A DNA stretch of 64,000 bases from Catenovulum agarivorans YM01 (GCF_000281085.1 NZ_JH767522.1:1-64000); one strand, 5' to 3'; positions 24,909 through 34,997 are shown, counted from the first letter of the stretch. Numbers and translations are program-made. The notes: generated by a model not told the origin, from the letters alone.

Positions 24909-26354
24909 ATGGCAATTTTATGTCAGTTACAAAACAATATTTTCCCCAGAAGTTATAGCAGTTTCTGGGTACAACGCATCAACAGTTTGTTACTGTTAAG
25001 CTTAACGCTTTTGTGTATCTGTACACCGATAAATCTTCATGCTTCAACAGCAAAACCAAACATTTTAATCTTGGTAGCTGACGACGCAAGTTGGCGCGAT
25101 TTCGGTGTTTATGGTAACGAACTTATCGATACACCAAATATCGATCGTATAGCAAACAATGGTTTTTTATCAACCAATGCATTTTTAACAACGTCTCAAT
25201 GTTCCCCTTCTAGAATTAGCATTTTATCTGGCCGTTATCCTCACTCTACTGATGCTGAAGATTTACATATGCCAGCTCCTGAAGGTTTAAAACTAATCCC
25301 TTCATTTTTAAAAGATTTAGGCTACTCGAGCGCGTTAATTAGAAAATCACACTTGGGCAAGAACGGTGACAAGCAATTTGATTTTTATAGTAAAAACCTA
25401 GCTGATTTCCCAGAATTTTTGAACAAAAACGGTGACAAACCATTTTTTGCGTGGATTGGTTTTAAAGACCCACACAGGCCTTACCGCCCTACAAACATTG
25501 AGCCACCACAGAAGCCAGAAAATGTTAAAGTCGCACCATTCTTAATTGATGATACGGCAACCAGAGGAGACCTAGTTTTATACTATGAATATATTCGACG
25601 CATGGATGGGAAAATTGGTGTTTACATCGATGAATTACAACAAAGAGGTTTATTGGAAAATACACTCATAGTGTTCATTTCTGACAATGGTGCCCCATTC
25701 CCACGAGAAAAAGGTTCACTATATGATAGTGGCGTCAAAACCCCTTGGGTTATGCAATGGCCTGCTAAAATGCCTGCAGGTAAATCGAGTGATGCCTTAA
25801 TCAGTGTTATCGACCTTGCGCCAACCTTATTAGACTTAGTGGGCATTAAGCAGCCTGCAAGCATGCAAGGTACGCCAATTAAAGGTTTAGTTGAAGGTAA
25901 CCCAGCACCGCGAGATTATGTATTTTTTGAACGTAACTGGCACAATATCGACGAGCATATGCGAGGTGTTAGAAACCATAGATATAAATTAATTCGTAAT
26001 GCTTACCTTGAACACCCACACGGCACCGCATCTGATATCGGTGACAGTCCTTCTTACTTAAGTTTAATTAAAGCACGAAACAACCAACAACTAACCAAAG
26101 CACAAGCTAGGTTATTTGAAATGCCACGGGCAGAATATGAGCTTTATGATGTTGAAAATGACCCGTATGAATTGAACAACTTAGCAGGGCAGGCTAAATA
26201 TGCAGCCATTCAAGCTGAGCTAACAAAAGCGCTCGACAAGTGGCTTGCAGAAACCAATGACTTTCCGCCAAGTGAACGCCGTAGACACAACAATACCGAT
26301 CTACACAGCGGCGTGAAGTTTGACCAAACCAAACTTCCACCACGCATAAACTAA
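24909..26354 (+). CDS. Secreted sulfatase (S1 family, formylglycine type)
   Basis: A 481-residue protein with a signal segment (about residues 22-46). The arylsulfatase-family motifs are NILILVADDASW (metal-binding Asp pair) and CSPSRISILSGRYP, where Cys98 is the residue matured to formylglycine in the CxPxR motif. HLGKNG, WIGFKDPHRPY and VFISDNGAPFPREKGSLYDSGVKTPW complete the active-site blocks. TAGGAG lies 8 bp before the ATG. It hydrolyses a sulfate ester (or possibly an N-sulfate) of the target polymer. No anaerobic or FGE-type maturation gene is in the window. Its presence indicates that the target polysaccharide is sulfated, as in marine algal matrix. Confidence 0.92.
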   Translation: MAILCQLQNNIFPRSYSSFWVQRINSLLLLSLTLLCICTPINLHASTAKPNILILVADDASWRDFGVYGNELIDTPNIDRIANNGFLSTNAFLTTSQCSPSRISILSGRYPHSTDAEDLHMPAPEGLKLIPSFLKDLGYSSALIRKSHLGKNGDKQFDFYSKNLADFPEFLNKNGDKPFFAWIGFKDPHRPYRPTNIEPPQKPENVKVAPFLIDDTATRGDLVLYYEYIRRMDGKIGVYIDELQQRGLLENTLIVFISDNGAPFPREKGSLYDSGVKTPWVMQWPAKMPAGKSSDALISVIDLAPTLLDLVGIKQPASMQGTPIKGLVEGNPAPRDYVFFERNWHNIDEHMRGVRNHRYKLIRNAYLEHPHGTASDIGDSPSYLSLIKARNNQQLTKAQARLFEMPRAEYELYDVENDPYELNNLAGQAKYAAIQAELTKALDKWLAETNDFPPSERRRHNNTDLHSGVKFDQTKLPPRIN

Positions 26355-26365
26355 CCTAACAACAG

Positions 26366-26403
26366 GCTTGGGTAGAACCAACATTATCTACCCAAGCTCT
26401 GTT
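26366..26403 (+). terminator. Terminator between sulfatase and regulator
   Basis: Perfect 11-bp stem GCTTGGGTAGA / TCTACCCAAGC (26366-26397, 10-nt loop) followed by TCTGTTTT. It separates the convergent sulfatase and regulator genes. Confidence 0.75.
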
Positions 26404-27645
26404 TTAAAGTGCGCCTTCAGAAATCTCTAATACCTGCTTAATTTCACTCTTATAATCAGCATAGTCATAACCATTTACTTCATAAAGCACATCGAAACTA
26501 GCTTGCAAATTTAAACTATTTGCTTCAAGTGCATTCTTTAATATCTCAAAGTCACTAGCGTAAGTTACAGCCCGAGTTGCTTGCATGATGCCAGTGTCAG
26601 TAAACCCGGTCAAAAACAGCCCTAAAGTACCATTATCGCGATTAAGTTTTGCAACTACGCCGAAGTCCATATGCTCTCCTTGCACATTACCAACCCTTCG
26701 ATATTTGTTTTGATTTTTATCCGACAATGACTTTTGACAATCCTCTTCACAAAAATAATTGGAAGTTTCAAAATAGCTCCCTAATATCCCCATGGTTTTA
26801 TACATACCTAAATAAATGAAGTTAGTATCACGTAATACTTTTGGATCAAGATCAGACAATGTTGTTATCTCATATTTAATACCGTTAAGTTCCAACATTT
26901 TGGTCACTTTAGTCAGTGTATACGCGGAAGATTGCATTAAAAAACGGTTGGAAGTTTTGCTGATATTTCCCGAACTTTCATCGAATTCTTTCAACCAATG
27001 AGTAAACCCTTCATCAGAGTTTACTTTTGGGTTTCTGGCCAAGAATCTTACGTTAGAATTTGGTTCCCTGTAATGGAACAAATATAAATCCCCCAAAACA
27101 ACATAAGTTAATTTTTTGTTTTTGCCAAATTCAGACCAAAATAGATTTGCTGGATTATTCATCGTAGGTTTATTCGAATATTGCAAAAAATTGCTCGTCC
27201 ATGACAAAAGCAGCAAGACACTCAAAGCAATAATAATCCATGTCCGTCTGTGAATTTGTTTGATATCAGACAACCCCCAACGAGTCTCTGTAGCTTCAAC
27301 TTGATCTGTTGGGGTTAAAATCACTTCATAGCCACCTTTGGGAATAGACAGGCGGGCACTTATTTGACGCTCCTTGTCGGCGTTATAGATATCATCAATT
27401 TTTTTTCTGAGTTTATGTACATAAACTCTAACCAAAGAATCATTCGATGGATCATAACTTGTGTCTTTTCCAAAAACTTCAACACCAATAGAAATTTCTT
27501 TGGGCACCTCATTGTTTAAAGTTGAATTCACCAAATAAACAAATAATTTTGTAAAAATTGCTGATTTAGTAAATTGTTTAGCTTCTAAAAGACGCGATGC
27601 TTCTATTGCAATCGGGTCGTCGCTCCCATTAAAACGATCGGTCAT
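26404..27645 (-). CDS. Membrane-anchored winged-helix transcriptional regulator (ToxR/CadC-like topology)
   Basis: 413 residues in three parts. Residues 1-112 form a cytoplasmic winged helix of the OmpR/ToxR C-terminal type, with the recognition region SLVRVYVHKLRKKI and the wing SIPKGGYEVIL. A single membrane helix follows at about 134-154. The remaining 255 or so residues are periplasmic and have two close cysteines (YFCEEDC) but no recognised sensor fold. This topology lets a periplasmic ligand control a DNA-bound regulator without phosphorelay. It is divergent from the TonB receptor across a 544-bp gap and is the only transcription factor in the island, so it probably senses the saccharide and controls the receptor and perhaps both operons. 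Confidence 0.8.
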   Translation of the reverse strand: MTDRFNGSDDPIAIEASRLLEAKQFTKSAIFTKLFVYLVNSTLNNEVPKEISIGVEVFGKDTSYDPSNDSLVRVYVHKLRKKIDDIYNADKERQISARLSIPKGGYEVILTPTDQVEATETRWGLSDIKQIHRRTWIIIALSVLLLLSWTSNFLQYSNKPTMNNPANLFWSEFGKNKKLTYVVLGDLYLFHYREPNSNVRFLARNPKVNSDEGFTHWLKEFDESSGNISKTSNRFLMQSSAYTLTKVTKMLELNGIKYEITTLSDLDPKVLRDTNFIYLGMYKTMGILGSYFETSNYFCEEDCQKSLSDKNQNKYRRVGNVQGEHMDFGVVAKLNRDNGTLGLFLTGFTDTGIMQATRAVTYASDFEILKNALEANSLNLQASFDVLYEVNGYDYADYKSEIKQVLEISEGAL

Positions 27646-28189
27646 GGCATAGCCCTATGGTTCTATATACAAGTTTCATCGATACGCAGCTAAGCAGCTA
27701 ATTAAGCATTAGACAGGAAAACGTATGTAGTTAGTTAAAAATACGTGCCTAACAATTAGCTTGGATAAGTTAAACACAAATCTAATTATAACAGTTCTTT
27801 TACTTTTCGACCGAAATCCCAGTCCTGTGTAAGTGTTAAGCTGGATGCATTATTATCCTGAAAACAGCTGGATTATCAAATATGACCAACGTCCATTTAA
27901 TGTAATTGCATTGGCTTTTTCATATTAGGACGTCTAATATTTAGTGATATTTCTTCTAGATACCATAGGGACAAAAATAAAAACTTGCATTTAAATTCAA
28001 TTACTTACAAAAATCACCATTTTATCGGTAAATAAATAAAATTGCTAACCGTTGTGGTATTAACAGGTAACTTAGCGTTAACAATATGTTATTAACCGTT
28101 CTCCAACCCCCGTATTGTTGCGACAGGGTCGAAAAAGTTTAAATTTATGTAACGAACCAATTAAAAACAGTAACAACGGGTAGCAACAA
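27646..28189. promoter_or_regulatory. Divergent control region between regulator and TonB receptor
   Basis: 544 bp with no convincing gene. Near the receptor side, AACCGTT occurs at about 28050 (GCTAACCGTTGTGG) and 28095 (TTAACCGTTCTCC), with GTTAAC between them, a possible operator cluster. The rest is AT-rich. The receptor start at 28190 has no strong Shine-Dalgarno (GGGTAGCAACAAATG). Confidence 0.45.
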
Positions 28190-31081
28190 ATGAACAAAAC
28201 ACGTAACAAATTATCTTGGTGTATATCGACAATACTGTGTGCAAACTTTGCGGGGCTTTCAACTGCAGCTATGGCACAAGACGAAACAAAAGCTGAAGAG
28301 CAATCAATAGAAACAATTGAAGTTACTGGTCTGCGCAGACAATTGCATGCTGCAGCTCAAATTGAAAGAACCGCTAAAAACGTGGTTACAGTAATGACAG
28401 CCGATGATGTTGGTAGTTTCCCAGATCAAACCTTAGCTGAATCACTCTCTCGTCTAGCAGGTGTAGCAGTAGAGGGTGAAGAAGGTGAAGGACGCTTTAT
28501 TTCAGTTCGAGGCCTACAACCAGCATTTGTTCAAGTCACTATCAATAATGCTCAATTAGGTGCATCTGATCCAAACGGAAAACGCTCGGTTGCGTTAGAT
28601 GTTGTACCAGGCGACTTATTCCAAGAAGTTTCCGTCGGTAAAACATTATTACCAGATACAGATCACGATTCACTTGGTGCCAAAGTAGACTTACGACCTT
28701 TATCTGCATTTAGACGTGGAAAAGGCTCTTCGGCAAATATTTCTTTACGAACTCAATATAAAGAATTAGCAGAACAATTCGATCCAGACATTCGTGCTGA
28801 CTTTACCAAAATCTTCAACTCCGGCGATAGTCGTTTTGGTATTGCTGCTGCAGTAAGTTACTCAGACTTTGCAGTACAAGGTGACCAATTACGCTCAACC
28901 TCAGGAAACGGTATTGAAAAAACCCTAAGCGCAGAACAAAAACAAGATAACATCGCAGATGACGAGCAAGTTATTTGGGCCATCCAAGAGCTAGACCAAC
29001 GAATGGAGCGAGGCTCACGTGAACGTGTAGGCGGCACATTAGTGTTGGATTTTGAGCCTAATGATGCATGGCGTCTTCAACTATCCGGTATCTACGGAAC
29101 ACTAGACGATGATGATATTCGTGTACAGCAAGAAGTTGCGTTGCGAGGTGCAAGTGACAGCGAAACAATAGAAAGCGAAAAAGGTCACGGCATATTTAGT
29201 GACGTAAATATTGAGCGCCAAATGTTCTTCGTCCCCACTAAAGAAACAACTCAAGCGATTCATTTTGAGGGCGATTATCTATTTGGTAACGATGATTGGA
29301 AACTGAGTTTTGCCGTTGACCACTCAACTAATGATTTTGAATTTGGTCAAGCACGACGTGGTACCTGGATTCTTCGCGACACAATCGTCGATGCGACCTG
29401 GAGCGCAACCGATGCAGAATATACATTTTTAGGTACAGGTGATTTTGATAAGCCAGATAAAATTGATTATACATTTGTGCCAACACCAGCAGATTTCGAG
29501 TTAGTACAAATAGGTGCGGTCCGAGAGACCCGCCATGACGAAATAAACTCATTTAACATTGATTTACAACATGACTTTTATATTGGTGATAGCTTTGCCA
29601 CATTTAAAGCTGGTATAAAATCCCGTGAGCGTGAACGTGGCTACAGTCGTGGTGCCAGATTTGAATCCATTAACACTAACGAAGAAAAAGAAGCTATTGA
29701 AAGCTTAGGTATACCAACAACATTAGATGGCTTACCTACCTTCGTGCCAGAAACAGGTTTTGACATCAACGGTGGTATACCTGGTGGTGCAGTATTTCCA
29801 ACTATAGAGTTTGCCAGAGAATACTTAGAAACCGCACGTGCAGCTGTGGGTATCGAGCCAGACGCAACCACCGAAGATTATCAAGCTGGTGAAGATACTG
29901 ACGCAGCATACGCCATGTTATCTGTTGAGTTATTACCAGAGCTTGAAGTTATCGCTGGTGTTCGCTACGAAAAAACTCAATATTCAGCTACAGGCTTAAC
30001 CGATCGCTCTATTAGATTAGACAGATTAAACCCTGAGTCAGATCAAAATGACGAAATAATCACGGAAGATCTAGCTGACACATCAGCCTTTGAAACATAC
30101 CGCCACAGCTACGATAATTATTTTCCAGCAGTGCATATTAGATATGATTATTCTGACGAAGTGGTTGCAAGATTGAGTCTTTCAAAAGGCCAAGTTCGCC
30201 CAGGCTTTGGCGAGGCCAACGGCATAATCGAAGAAACTTATGAATTTCTAGAACAAAGTGCTGATGTGAGTAATGAATGTTCTGGCTATACCAGTTTTAC
30301 CTTTGAAGACAACACCTACTCTGTCTGCTCTAATCGTGAAAACTACACAATTAAAACTGAGGGTGGTAATCCATTCTTAAAACCACAAATTGCCAATCAA
30401 ATTGACTTTAATCTGGGTTGGTATCCGTCTGCAGAATCAAGTTTAACCGCTTCTTTCTACTATAAGGACATCAAAGACTACATTATCCGTGTATCTACAA
30501 GTAACTCGGAACTGTTTCCATTGTTAGGTGGAAGTGAGGTAGACCCACTAACAGGCTTAGCTGCAACTGAGTTCATTAAACCTGTTAATGCCACTAGTGC
30601 TAAGTTGTTTGGTGCAGAACTAAATGGTCGCTACCAATTTAAAAGTCTTCCAGCACCATTTGATAACTTTTTAGTGACCGCAAATTTGGCGTTTATTGAT
30701 GGTGAAACCAGCTCACCATTTATCGCAAACGGAGCCAAGATGTCGCTACTGGGGCAAGCTGATTTTATCGGTAATATGGCGCTCATTTACGAAGTTGATA
30801 AATTCAATGTTCAACTATCAGCTAAATATCGCACGGAACGTTTAGTTGAGATCAATGCAGATGTTCCTGAACGAACTGTCTACGATGAACCTGCGTTTAA
30901 TTTAGGGATATCAGCACGTTACGACATAAGCAAAAAGCTTAGAGTATTTGGCAACATCCAAAACATCACAAATGAAACAGCTCAACGTTATTTCACTGGC
31001 GATGAAAGATCTGGGCGATTAGTTAATCGACGTGGTGAATTTGGTCGCACTATGCGAGTCGGAGTCGATATTAGATTCTAA
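28190..31081 (+). CDS. TonB-dependent outer-membrane receptor of the island
   Basis: A 963-residue receptor with a signal peptide ending AMAQ and a TonB-box-like IETIEVTGL after it. A plug domain follows (DVGSFPDQTLAESLSRLAGVAVE, FISVRGLQPAFVQVTIN), then a 22-strand barrel ending in the aromatic C-terminus MRVGVDIRF. It belongs to the large carbohydrate-type receptors common in Alteromonadales. Within this locus it most likely imports oligosaccharides released by the island's enzymes, energised by TonB. It is divergent from the membrane-bound regulator. A 7-bp GC-rich hairpin (31097-31122) follows the stop. Confidence 0.92.
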   Translation: MNKTRNKLSWCISTILCANFAGLSTAAMAQDETKAEEQSIETIEVTGLRRQLHAAAQIERTAKNVVTVMTADDVGSFPDQTLAESLSRLAGVAVEGEEGEGRFISVRGLQPAFVQVTINNAQLGASDPNGKRSVALDVVPGDLFQEVSVGKTLLPDTDHDSLGAKVDLRPLSAFRRGKGSSANISLRTQYKELAEQFDPDIRADFTKIFNSGDSRFGIAAAVSYSDFAVQGDQLRSTSGNGIEKTLSAEQKQDNIADDEQVIWAIQELDQRMERGSRERVGGTLVLDFEPNDAWRLQLSGIYGTLDDDDIRVQQEVALRGASDSETIESEKGHGIFSDVNIERQMFFVPTKETTQAIHFEGDYLFGNDDWKLSFAVDHSTNDFEFGQARRGTWILRDTIVDATWSATDAEYTFLGTGDFDKPDKIDYTFVPTPADFELVQIGAVRETRHDEINSFNIDLQHDFYIGDSFATFKAGIKSRERERGYSRGARFESINTNEEKEAIESLGIPTTLDGLPTFVPETGFDINGGIPGGAVFPTIEFAREYLETARAAVGIEPDATTEDYQAGEDTDAAYAMLSVELLPELEVIAGVRYEKTQYSATGLTDRSIRLDRLNPESDQNDEIITEDLADTSAFETYRHSYDNYFPAVHIRYDYSDEVVARLSLSKGQVRPGFGEANGIIEETYEFLEQSADVSNECSGYTSFTFEDNTYSVCSNRENYTIKTEGGNPFLKPQIANQIDFNLGWYPSAESSLTASFYYKDIKDYIIRVSTSNSELFPLLGGSEVDPLTGLAATEFIKPVNATSAKLFGAELNGRYQFKSLPAPFDNFLVTANLAFIDGETSSPFIANGAKMSLLGQADFIGNMALIYEVDKFNVQLSAKYRTERLVEINADVPERTVYDEPAFNLGISARYDISKKLRVFGNIQNITNETAQRYFTGDERSGRLVNRRGEFGRTMRVGVDIRF

Positions 31082-31096
31082 TCATCTTCAACTGGT

Positions 31097-31122
31097 GCCC
31101 GCTTTGTCTCAACAGAGCGGGC
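31097..31122 (+). promoter_or_regulatory. Hairpin after the TonB receptor gene
   Basis: GCCCGCT / AGCGGGC (7-bp stem, 12-nt loop) 16 bp after the receptor stop. No T tract follows, so it may be a weak or Rho-assisted terminator, or an RNA-stability element before the beta-helix genes. Confidence 0.45.
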
Positions 31123-31210
31123 GCTAGCCTTATGTGTAAGCACATTAAGCAAGTAGCTTAAACCCACAAAACATACATACAACTAACATACACAACTAGA
31201 GGTATTTACT

Positions 31211-32908
31211 ATGTCCATTAATAGACGAGAATTTGTGAAAGGTGCGGTTGCTACAGCTGTAGCAACCGCAGTTTGCGCTTCTATTGGCTTTTCTAACAGT
31301 GCCTACGCACTTGATTTAAACCATGAATTTAGTGCATACAACACCAACACCCCTGACTTAATTGTAAACGGAAATCAAGGATGGGGAATAACTCAGGTTA
31401 AAGTCCGCATTCCCGGTGCTTCTACAGTTAAAATCGCTACTAAATCACGGCCAATTGTAAATGGCGGTTCACTTGGTACCAGTTTAGTGATTGGTAAAAG
31501 TAGAATTTCCAACCACGAAATATCTGTACCTAATGGGCATGTCCTAACGGGTATAAAAATTAGCGCTGACGGAAAGTTATATGATGTGGCATTAAATACG
31601 GCTCCATTCCCAGCTGGATTGGAGGTTGGCAGCATTGTAAATGGTGGAGATACAGATCTACCGAGCGGTTCATTTGCCAAAGCTGCTGATGATGAATACA
31701 TTACGGGTATCACATTGAAGGATACGTCTGGCGCTACATCTCCTACGCATTTGGGTCTTAAAGTTCAGAAATTATTAAGAAAAACCAGCATTGCTAATCA
31801 AAATCTAGTTGCACGAGTTAGAGATGACCTCATATTTTCTCAGTGCTTAAAAATCCATGTGTCTTCATCAAATGGTGATGATGCCAATGATGGCCTATTG
31901 CAAAGTACACCAGTAAAAACCTTAAATCGAGCCAAAGAAATTTGCCAGTTAAATACATCGGAGCTGGGCTTTGTTATTTTACTTAAAGGCGGTGATACCT
32001 TTAAAAATAACGATAATCCAATGACCAGTGCGATACTTACAGATCGCTTGCAAGCGGTGAAAAAAGAAAAATTCGCTTTCACTTGGGATCTAGACAAACA
32101 CCTATTAATAACCACCTATAACAACGACAATCTCGCTGTACTTGGCAATGGCGGTTATGTAAAAGACAATCAGGCTGCTTCTTGTATTGGCGTAGATGCA
32201 AACTGTAAAAAAACCGTGGTATTTGAAAACCTCCATTTTACAAAGTGGCAAATTTACCCAATTTATTTATATTCGTATCGTCCAGATTTAGACAATACAC
32301 TGACGGTACAGGACTGTTTGTTTACTGAAAACGGTACTTATTATTTCCCAGATGAAACCACTATCGTCAACAATTTGCCTGTATTTGGCGGCTCAATTAT
32401 TCAAGTAAGACGTTCAGATGATGTGATTATTGCTAACAACATTATGAAAGATAATCATATTGCTCCGTATCATGAAACCAATACAGGCGGTAATGTCTAC
32501 GATAGGTATCATGCCTTCTATATCGCAGATTCACTCAGAACCCAAGTATTTGACAATACCATAATGAATACTTCCGGTTCACCCGTGAAAATACGCACAA
32601 ACAGTAGAGATGTGCGGGTAAGCAATAATGGATTTTATTACGCGGGAACTTCAACCCGAACCAACATAGTACAACAAGGCTGGTTGCGATTCAGTGGTGA
32701 CTACAATATAGAAAAACGACCGCAAGACTGCACAGTTACTGGCAACGTGTTTTATGCTCCATTCCACACAGATGACTTTAATAATAATCAAACCAGTGGC
32801 GCCATTGTTTCGGCAATGATGTCTACATCCAAAGACTATATGACACAGGTTCATGGTTGGATGGGCAACAATGTCAGCGGTAATGATTATCAAGAGCAGT
32901 TTGAATAA
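31211..32908 (+). CDS. Tat-exported right-handed beta-helix protein, copy A
   Basis: 565 residues. The start carries a textbook twin-arginine signal, NRREFVKGA, with a mild hydrophobic stretch and cleavage near NSAYA. Residues 35-205 form a beta-rich N-terminal domain of unknown type (GWGITQVKV, LTGIKISADGKLYDV). From about residue 215 the sequence NGDDANDGL...PVKTLNRAKEI starts a parallel beta-helix like those of pectate-lyase-superfamily enzymes. Possible function is a lyase or hydrolase on a uronic-acid polymer; no family could be assigned and the catalytic residue is not identifiable by eye. It is the first of three paralogues and is followed by tatA1. Confidence 0.8.
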   Translation: MSINRREFVKGAVATAVATAVCASIGFSNSAYALDLNHEFSAYNTNTPDLIVNGNQGWGITQVKVRIPGASTVKIATKSRPIVNGGSLGTSLVIGKSRISNHEISVPNGHVLTGIKISADGKLYDVALNTAPFPAGLEVGSIVNGGDTDLPSGSFAKAADDEYITGITLKDTSGATSPTHLGLKVQKLLRKTSIANQNLVARVRDDLIFSQCLKIHVSSSNGDDANDGLLQSTPVKTLNRAKEICQLNTSELGFVILLKGGDTFKNNDNPMTSAILTDRLQAVKKEKFAFTWDLDKHLLITTYNNDNLAVLGNGGYVKDNQAASCIGVDANCKKTVVFENLHFTKWQIYPIYLYSYRPDLDNTLTVQDCLFTENGTYYFPDETTIVNNLPVFGGSIIQVRRSDDVIIANNIMKDNHIAPYHETNTGGNVYDRYHAFYIADSLRTQVFDNTIMNTSGSPVKIRTNSRDVRVSNNGFYYAGTSTRTNIVQQGWLRFSGDYNIEKRPQDCTVTGNVFYAPFHTDDFNNNQTSGAIVSAMMSTSKDYMTQVHGWMGNNVSGNDYQEQFE

Positions 32909-32935
32909 CGCGTCAATTTAAAACGCTAAATATTT

Positions 32936-32961
32936 ATGCCGTTTACACGTGTAAACGGCAT
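32936..32961 (+). promoter_or_regulatory. 26-bp perfect palindrome between copy A and tatA1
   Basis: Arms of 13 bp, ATGCCGTTTACAC and its exact complement, meet at a central CACGTG with no spacer. It starts 27 bp after the copy A stop and ends 52 bp before tatA1. Its perfect symmetry suits a dimeric operator; as RNA it could fold to a strong hairpin that limits read-through. No T tract follows. Confidence 0.6.
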
Positions 32962-33013
32962 TACATCACGAGCATTCCAACCTTGTTACAACCCATTACC
33001 TAAGGAGCCAACT

Positions 33014-33241
33014 ATGTTAGGTAGTATCAGTATATGGCAACTCGCCATTATATTAGTCATTGTCGTTTTACTGTTTGGTACAAAGAAATTTAAAAACATT
33101 GGCAGTGATTTAGGTGCGGCATTAAAAGGCTTTAAAAACGAATATAAAGCTCAAGATAGCACCAACCAAGATGACTCCGATTTTGCAGTAGCAAATCAAT
33201 CAATACAAAACGAAAAGCCTCTATCTAATAGAAACGTTTAA
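33014..33241 (+). CDS. tatA: TatA, twin-arginine translocase pore subunit (copy 1)
   Basis: 75 residues from the ATG at 33014, preceded by AAGGAG; a longer frame from 32936 would start inside a palindrome and is rejected. [26 protein letters not shown] gives the single membrane helix and FGTKK hinge, followed by the amphipathic helix [16 protein letters not shown] and a short polar tail, as in TatA. It sits alone between beta-helix genes A and B. Confidence 0.93.
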   Translation: MLGSISIWQLAIILVIVVLLFGTKKFKNIGSDLGAALKGFKNEYKAQDSTNQDDSDFAVANQSIQNEKPLSNRNV

Positions 33242-33302
33242 CAACCCCATTGTTGACTCATCGCCATTGATAGTGTTTCAACCACAACCAAGGTATTTAC
33301 CT

Positions 33303-34997
33303 ATGACCATGACTAGACGAAACTTTGTAAAAGGTGCAGTGGCGACAGCAGTAGCTACTGCAGTTTGCGCATCTATTGGATTTTCCCGTAGTGTTTATGC
33401 AATTAATTTGATCAATGAGTTTAGTGAAAACAACAACAAAACCTTGGATTTAATTGTAAAAGGCAATCAAGGATGGGGTATTACCCAAGTTACAGTAAAT
33501 ATTCCTGGCGCTTCTAGTATAAAAATAGCCACAAAATCTCGCCCCATTTTAAATGGGGGGTCACTTGGAGAAAGTATAGTTATTGGCAAAAGTAGATTGT
33601 CAAACCATAAAGTATTAATACCTACAGGACATGTTTTAACAGGTATAAAAATTAGCGCAGACGGCAAGTTATATGATGTGTCTTTACACACAAGCCCGTT
33701 CCCACAAAAGTTATTTGTTGGCACTACAGTTAATGGTGGAGACAACATAACAACGGGCACTTTTGCCGAAGCGGCTGACGGCCAATACATCAAGGGTATT
33801 ACATTAAAAGCAACAACTGGTGCGCCCCCGCCGACTCATTTAGGCCTTACAGTTCAAAAGTTATTAAGAGAAGTCAATATTGCGGATCAACAGCGCAATG
33901 CACTTATTGAAAGTGACTCAATGCTTTCTAAATGCTTGAAGATTTATGTTTCGTCCTCATTGGGGAATGACACAAATGATGGCTTAGAGCCAAACAAGCC
34001 AGTAAGAACTTTAAATAGAGCCAAAGAAATTTGCCAATCCAATTTATCTAAACCTGGTTTTGCAATTTTGCTTAGAGGTGGCGATACCTTTAATAACAAT
34101 GACATGCCCATGACCAGTGTTAGACTCGATAAGCGATTACAGGCGGTGAAAAAAGAAAAATTCGCCTTTATCTGGGATCTAAATAGACACTTGTTAATGG
34201 GGACATATGGTAACGATTCGCTGGCAATAATTGGTAATGGTGGTTATGTAAAAGACAACCAAGCATCTTCTGCTATTGGTGTAGATGGCAACTGCAAAAA
34301 AACCGTGATATTTGATAACTTACATTTCAAAAGATGGCAAATTTACCCCTTTTATTTATACGGTTACCGTCCCACGACTGGTAATGCACTCATCATACAA
34401 GACTGCGTCTTTACCGAAAATGGTAGTTATTATTTCCCTGATGAAACAACCATAGTAAACAAACTGCCTATATTTGGTGGTGCAATTATACAAGTCAGGC
34501 GTTCTGACGATGTGATTATTGCTAATAACATAATGAAAGATAATCATATTGCGCCATATTACGAGAAAAAAACCGGTGGCAATGTTTATGATAGATATCA
34601 CGCCTTCTACATTGCCGATGCCACAAGAACCCGAGTTTTAGACAACACCATAATGAACACCTCTGGCTCACCAGTCAAAATACGCTACGAAAGTAGAGAT
34701 GTTCGAGTGAGCAACAATGCTTTTTATTATGCCGGAACTTCAACCCGAACCAACATAGTACAACAAGGTTGGTTAAGATTTAGTGGCGAATCTAATCCAA
34801 AAAAACGGCCACAAGAATGCTCCGTTACTGGCAACGTATTTTACGGCCCATTCCACACAGATGAATTTAGCAACAATCAAACTGAAGGCGCAATTGTTTC
34901 TGCGATGATGTCGACATCAAAAGACTATATGACCCAAGTACATGGCTGGATGGGCAACAATGTCAGTGGCAATGACTACCAAGAGCAGTTTGAATAA
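33303..34997 (+). CDS. Tat-exported right-handed beta-helix protein, copy B
   Basis: 564 residues from the ATG at 33303 (a second ATG two codons on is possible). The twin-arginine signal is TRRNFVKGA with cleavage near RSVYA. Domains match copies A and C throughout: N-terminal beta domain, then beta-helix from NDTNDGLEPNKPVRTLNRAKEI to the shared C-terminus NVSGNDYQEQFE. It is somewhat more divergent than A and C are from each other. It sits between tatA1 and copy C in the same direction. Confidence 0.8.
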   Translation: MTMTRRNFVKGAVATAVATAVCASIGFSRSVYAINLINEFSENNNKTLDLIVKGNQGWGITQVTVNIPGASSIKIATKSRPILNGGSLGESIVIGKSRLSNHKVLIPTGHVLTGIKISADGKLYDVSLHTSPFPQKLFVGTTVNGGDNITTGTFAEAADGQYIKGITLKATTGAPPPTHLGLTVQKLLREVNIADQQRNALIESDSMLSKCLKIYVSSSLGNDTNDGLEPNKPVRTLNRAKEICQSNLSKPGFAILLRGGDTFNNNDMPMTSVRLDKRLQAVKKEKFAFIWDLNRHLLMGTYGNDSLAIIGNGGYVKDNQASSAIGVDGNCKKTVIFDNLHFKRWQIYPFYLYGYRPTTGNALIIQDCVFTENGSYYFPDETTIVNKLPIFGGAIIQVRRSDDVIIANNIMKDNHIAPYYEKKTGGNVYDRYHAFYIADATRTRVLDNTIMNTSGSPVKIRYESRDVRVSNNAFYYAGTSTRTNIVQQGWLRFSGESNPKKRPQECSVTGNVFYGPFHTDEFSNNQTEGAIVSAMMSTSKDYMTQVHGWMGNNVSGNDYQEQFE

